Below are positions 60,801 through 64,000 of a stretch of 64,000 nt of DNA, piece by piece. Origin of the DNA: Sphingomonas sp. KRR8 (GTDB taxonomy: Bacteria; Pseudomonadota; Alphaproteobacteria; Sphingomonadales; Sphingomonadaceae); contig NZ_CP097462.1 in NCBI RefSeq assembly GCF_023559245.1, positions 1,178,001 to 1,242,000 on the forward strand, written 5' to 3'. Under the pieces are notes generated by a model that saw nothing but the letters and a program-made list of their open reading frames with translations, did not search any database and was not told the origin of the DNA. The translations under genes were made by a program, and so were the position numbers. Within the stretch, counting starts at the first letter, position 1, and each line of letters begins with the position of its first letter.

Positions 60801-61972
60801 GCGCGCTCGAAGCCCTGGCCCAGCGCCCGGGCATGGCCCCTCTGCTGGACGCACTCGGCTCCGGAACCTGCCGCTTCGTGGGCGGGGCCGTGCGCGACAC
60901 GTTGCTGGGGCTGCCGGTGGTCGACGTCGATCTGGCAACCGTGCTCACGCCTTATGAGGTGATGCGGCGCTGCGGCGCGGCCGGCATCCGTACCGTCCCG
61001 ACGGGAATCGAACATGGCACGGTGACTGCTTTAGTCGAACGCCAGCCGGTCGAGATCACCACCTTGCGCGCCGACGTCAGCACCGATGGACGACGCGCCA
61101 CCGTGGCCTTCACCGATGACTGGCGGGCGGATGCGGAGCGCCGGGACTTCACCATCAATGCGCTCTACTGGGACCCGGCGTCCGCCACCCTGACCGACTA
61201 TTTCGAAGGGCAGCACGACCTCGCCGCTGGCCTGGTCCGCTTCATTGGCGAGCCGCTTACGCGCATCGCCGAGGATCACCTGCGGATCCTTCGCTTTTTC
61301 CGCTTCCAGGCACGGTTCGGCCGTGGCGAGCTGGACAAGGCGAGCCTTGCGGCCTGCGTTGCCCGAGCCAACGATCTCATGGCGCTGTCTCGCGAACGCA
61401 TCGCGGACGAACTGCTCAAGTTGCTGGCGCTGCCCGATCCGGCTCCCACGTTGTGGCTGATGGTCGAGAACGGCATCCTCGCGCCCGTGCTGCCGGAAAT
61501 CGATGCCACGGGATGCGAGCGCCTAGACCACCTCATCGCCACCGAGCGCGTGGCAGATGTCGAAGCCGATGCCGCCCGCCGACTGTCGGCTTTGCTTCCA
61601 GCAGAGCCCCTGACCGCCGAGAAGGTCGCGGCCCGCCTGAAGCTGTCCAACAAGCTGCGCAAGCGTCTGGCGCTGGCAGCGGAGCAGGACCTTAATGGTC
61701 ATCCGCGAGCGCTCGCTTACGCCATTGGCAAGGAGGGCGCAGAGGACCGATTGCTGCTGGCCGGCCGGGCGGCGGAGGTCCGCGGCTTGCACGACTTTGT
61801 CGTGCCGCGGCTTCCGGTCGGAGGCGGCGAACTCATCCGCCGCGGCCTCAAGCCGGGTCCGATCGTGGCCACCACGTTGAAACAGATCGAGCAGCGCTGG
61901 GTCGAGGAAGGCTTTCCCAACGAAGAGCGCCTCGCCCAGCTGGTGGACGAGGCGCTCAAGTCCGCCCGCTGA
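60791..61972 (+). CDS. cca: CCA tRNA nucleotidyltransferase
   Basis: 393 residues from the ATG at 60791. Class II nucleotidyltransferase: GGAVRD, catalytic DVDLAT, DAERRDFTINALYWD and EDHLRILRFFRFQARFGRG (body/tail start). It adds or repairs the 3'-CCA end of tRNAs; some relatives add only A or CC. No HD domain at the C-terminus. Confidence 0.9.
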   Translation: MELSALEALAQRPGMAPLLDALGSGTCRFVGGAVRDTLLGLPVVDVDLATVLTPYEVMRRCGAAGIRTVPTGIEHGTVTALVERQPVEITTLRADVSTDGRRATVAFTDDWRADAERRDFTINALYWDPASATLTDYFEGQHDLAAGLVRFIGEPLTRIAEDHLRILRFFRFQARFGRGELDKASLAACVARANDLMALSRERIADELLKLLALPDPAPTLWLMVENGILAPVLPEIDATGCERLDHLIATERVADVEADAARRLSALLPAEPLTAEKVAARLKLSNKLRKRLALAAEQDLNGHPRALAYAIGKEGAEDRLLLAGRAAEVRGLHDFVVPRLPVGGGELIRRGLKPGPIVATTLKQIEQRWVEEGFPNEERLAQLVDEALKSAR

Positions 61973-62117
61973 GCAGGGTTTGCGGGCGTCAGGGTTCCGG
62001 GGGCTAGTCCGGTCTCCAGGGACATTTGCTGCAAGGGGAACGCAGCGTTTGTCCGGACCAAAGCAGGGAAGAAAGATCCGGACTACCACTAGCTAGTTGG
62101 TGGGGCCGGGAAGAACG

Positions 62118-62137
62118 ATACGGCAGTGAGGCCGTAT
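62118..62137 (-). terminator. Terminator-like hairpin of the LOV-HTH gene
   Basis: ATACGGC-AGTGAG-GCCGTAT, 4 bp beyond the minus-strand stop at 62142; followed by ATCGTTCTT-like sequence on that strand. Moderate. Confidence 0.6.
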
Positions 62138-62141
62138 TCGT

Positions 62142-62756
62142 TTACAGCCCCGCTTCGACCGCAAGCCGAATAAGGTCGGCCGAGGTTGGCACGCCCAGTC
62201 GCTCCATCAGCAGCGCGCGGTGCATCTTCACCGTCTTCTCGCTGATCCCCAGCTCCCAGGCGATCTGCTTGTTGAGCAATCCCTTGGCGATGAGCTCGAG
62301 CACCTGGCGCTGGCGATTGGGTAGGCCTTTCACCGCCAGTACGGCTTTCTCGCGCCTACCAGTGAAAACGGCCGACGACTGGTCATCAGGCAATTCCACC
62401 TGGCTGCCCAGAAACCATTCAAGCTGTCCGCCCTCGCCGAACAAGGGGGTCACCAGCACCGCGTTGCGAAAAGGCGTCCCGTCTTTCTTGTAGTTGAGGA
62501 TGTCGACCAGGACCGGCCGATGGGCCCGCACGCCATCCCGGATCCGGTCCGTCAGCCACGGCTCGGTGCTGGCGCCCGAGAGAAAGCGGCAATTTCGGCC
62601 GACCACCTCATTCTCGGCATAGCCCGTAAGCGAGCAGAAGGCCTCGTTGGCAACCACCAGGGGATTGTCGGGCAGTCTGGGGTTACTCACGACATAGGGA
62701 ATGGGACTTAGTCCCACGCTGTCGAGCAGCATCCTGTCGGCGCGATCATCAAGCAC
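62142..62756 (-). CDS. LOV-HTH blue-light transcription factor, EL222-like
   Basis: 204 residues. Residues ~12-125 form a LOV domain: photo-adduct cysteine C56 in [20 protein letters not shown] and the flavin-sensing Gln in LGSQVEL. Residues ~140-204 are a LuxR-type HTH ([39 protein letters not shown]). Order and motifs match Erythrobacter litoralis EL222, where light-driven Cys-FMN adduct releases the HTH to dimerise and bind DNA. Start is a GTG at 62756; an in-frame ATG at 62732 is the alternative. Confidence 0.9.
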   Translation of the reverse strand: MLDDRADRMLLDSVGLSPIPYVVSNPRLPDNPLVVANEAFCSLTGYAENEVVGRNCRFLSGASTEPWLTDRIRDGVRAHRPVLVDILNYKKDGTPFRNAVLVTPLFGEGGQLEWFLGSQVELPDDQSSAVFTGRREKAVLAVKGLPNRQRQVLELIAKGLLNKQIAWELGISEKTVKMHRALLMERLGVPTSADLIRLAVEAGL

Positions 62757-62826
62757 GCAAGCCCTGCCCTTCCTTCAGTGGCTCCGGCATTATCACCTGC
62801 TCGGACATCACGCGAGGGTAGCCGGA

Positions 62827-62859
62827 CACACTTTTCGTGGGCGCAACGAGCGAAGTGTG
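62827..62859. repeat. Inverted repeat in the LOV-HTH / barrel gene promoter region
   Basis: CACACTT, a 19-nt spacer, then AAGTGTG, within the 210-bp region divergent between the LOV-HTH gene and the outer-membrane gene. Possible regulator site. Confidence 0.4.
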
Positions 62860-62966
62860 ACATGGATGCAACGATTTCGTCATTCCTGTCCCATGGCCCG
62901 CCTAGACGGCAACTTGCCACCTGTTCTAGAGGTTAGGTGCGCCATCCAATCTGAAAAGGGGAACGC

Positions 62967-63803
62967 ATGCGCAATTACCTCCTGGCGGCTGTTGCAGCCG
63001 CCGCCATCGCGACGCCAGCAATGGCCCGCGATCACTCACCATATGTTGGCATCGAAGGCGGTGCCATGATCGTTGAGGATCTTCACCTCGGCCGCACCGT
63101 TGGCACCACCAACACTGCCGACGCGCTGATCATCAATCACTCGACGGGTTATGACGTCGACGCGATCGCGGGTTACGACTTCGGTCCGGTCCGCGCTGAA
63201 GCCGAAGTCGGCTACAAGCGTGCGGCTCACGACGACTACACCGGCCCGTATGTCGGCACCAACACCACCGGCCTGAACGGCAATGGCCACACCAGCGCGC
63301 TGTCGCTGATGGGCAACGTGCTGCTCGACTTCGGTGATGACAATGGCGTTCAGGGCTATGTCGGCGGTGGCGCCGGTATCGCTCGCGTCAAGGTCAGCTA
63401 TGCCGACAACGTCGCGACGACGACCGACTTCAATCTCAGCAAGAGCGGTTTCGCTTGGCAGGCGATTGCGGGCATTCGCTTCCCGATCACACAGAACATC
63501 GATCTTGGCCTGAAGTATCGCTTCTTCAACGCCAAGAAGGTGGAGGATAACTTCCTCATCGGTACTGCCAACAACGATTTCAGCGGTCGCTACCGCTCGC
63601 ACTCGCTGCTGGCCTCGCTGATCTTCAACTTCGCGGCTCCGCCGCCGCCGCCGCCGCCCCCGCCCCCGCCGCCGCCCCCGCCGCCTCCGCCGCCTCCGGC
63701 GACGCAGACGTGCCCGGACGGTTCGGTGATCCTGGCGACCGACGCGTGCCCGGCTCCGCCGCCGCCGCCGCCGCCGCCGCCGCCCGCTCCGGAGCGTGGC
63801 TAA
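62967..63803 (+). CDS. Outer-membrane beta-barrel protein with polyproline tail
   Basis: 278 residues. A signal peptide (MRNYLLAAVAAAAIATPAMA) and an eight-strand OmpA-like barrel to ~220 (YVGIEGGAMIVEDLHLG, GYVGGGAGIARVKVSYADN, NIDLGLKYRFFN). The tail has about 20 consecutive prolines, CPDGSVILATDACP, about 10 more prolines and APERG. An OmpA peptidoglycan-binding domain usually follows such linkers but is absent. GAAAAGGGG precedes the ATG. Confidence 0.85.
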   Translation: MRNYLLAAVAAAAIATPAMARDHSPYVGIEGGAMIVEDLHLGRTVGTTNTADALIINHSTGYDVDAIAGYDFGPVRAEAEVGYKRAAHDDYTGPYVGTNTTGLNGNGHTSALSLMGNVLLDFGDDNGVQGYVGGGAGIARVKVSYADNVATTTDFNLSKSGFAWQAIAGIRFPITQNIDLGLKYRFFNAKKVEDNFLIGTANNDFSGRYRSHSLLASLIFNFAAPPPPPPPPPPPPPPPPPPPPATQTCPDGSVILATDACPAPPPPPPPPPPAPERG

Positions 63804-63860
63804 GCGCTAGCGGCTGTGTGATCCGTCGCTTCGGTGACGGATCAGGCAGTGCAAACGATC

Positions 63861-63891
63861 AGCCCGCGGGGGGAAACCTCCGCGGGCTTTT
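63861..63891 (+). terminator. Intrinsic terminator of the barrel gene
   Basis: AGCCCGCGG, a 10-nt loop, then CCGCGGGCT followed by TTTT. It lies 58 bp past the stop; a weaker hairpin (GATCCGTC/GACGGATC, 63820-63843) precedes it. Confidence 0.85.
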
Positions 63892-63925
63892 CGTTGTCTC
63901 CACGGCATCCCATCCGTCCGTGCAC

Positions 63926-63957
63926 AAAAAAGGCCGCCCCGGTCACCCGGAGCGGCC
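63926..63957 (-). terminator. Intrinsic terminator for a gene entering from the right
   Basis: On the minus strand GGCCGCTCCGGG pairs imperfectly with CCGGGGCGGCC and is followed by TTTTTT. It implies a minus-strand gene whose 3' end is at or beyond the window edge; a TAA at 63987-63989 after RSE codons is a candidate stop. Confidence 0.8.
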
Positions 63958-64000
63958 TGTCTTCATGTCCGCAATGTCGGCGGAAGTTACTCGGAACGCG

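Overview
The window looks like part of a Sphingomonadales (Sphingomonas-like) alphaproteobacterial chromosome. The evidence is high GC, PEP-CTERM proteins ending in a PEPATWA helix plus Arg cluster, a TonB/ExbB/multiple-ExbD operon, a UrcA-family protein, a quinol bo3 oxidase, an intracellular PHB depolymerase and an EL222-like LOV-HTH photoreceptor. I see no rRNA, tRNA, CRISPR array or intact transposon.

Positions 1-7,300 are loosely packed, accessory-like DNA. A truncated glutaredoxin gene is divergent from a decayed merR across an intact MerR-type promoter. Then come an M23-like protein, a PEP-CTERM protein, a single-domain response regulator, an alpha/beta hydrolase, an HD-GYP protein and two small membrane-anchored unknowns. 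Seven copies of a ~28-bp hairpin repeat lie between these genes and I found no clear copy in the rest of the window.

Positions 7,550-32,400 are mostly core genes: cyoABCD (minus strand), a CocE-type hydrolase, an MFS exporter, cinA-like, map, glnB and glnA (with a broken PEP-CTERM gene between the last two), a twin-PilZ protein, an amino-acid permease, tamA-tamB, an S24 repressor locus with an operator-like palindrome, DJ-1/PfpI and topoisomerase IB.

Positions 32,400-44,100 hold an MscS channel, two convergent VCBS-repeat proteins whose C-terminal modules form a ~0.9-kb inverted repeat, a MaoC hydratase with a thiolase, a DUF4126 protein, a DHA2 exporter, a possible 17-codon gene with a near-consensus Shine-Dalgarno site and a strong terminator, and PHB depolymerase.

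Positions 44,200-64,000 hold an ABC exporter, csaA-like, an adenylate cyclase/TPR protein, a hybrid histidine kinase, an orphan third exbD next to a LytTR regulator, a non-coding ~115-bp tandem repeat array, the tonB-exbB-exbD-exbD operon, folM-like/folB, a DUF1285-nudix-cca operon, a LOV-HTH factor and a proline-rich outer-membrane barrel protein. Functional themes are envelope biogenesis and energised uptake (TamAB, TonB), nitrogen control (P-II, GlnA), c-di-GMP signalling (HD-GYP, PilZ), PHB turnover and light sensing.
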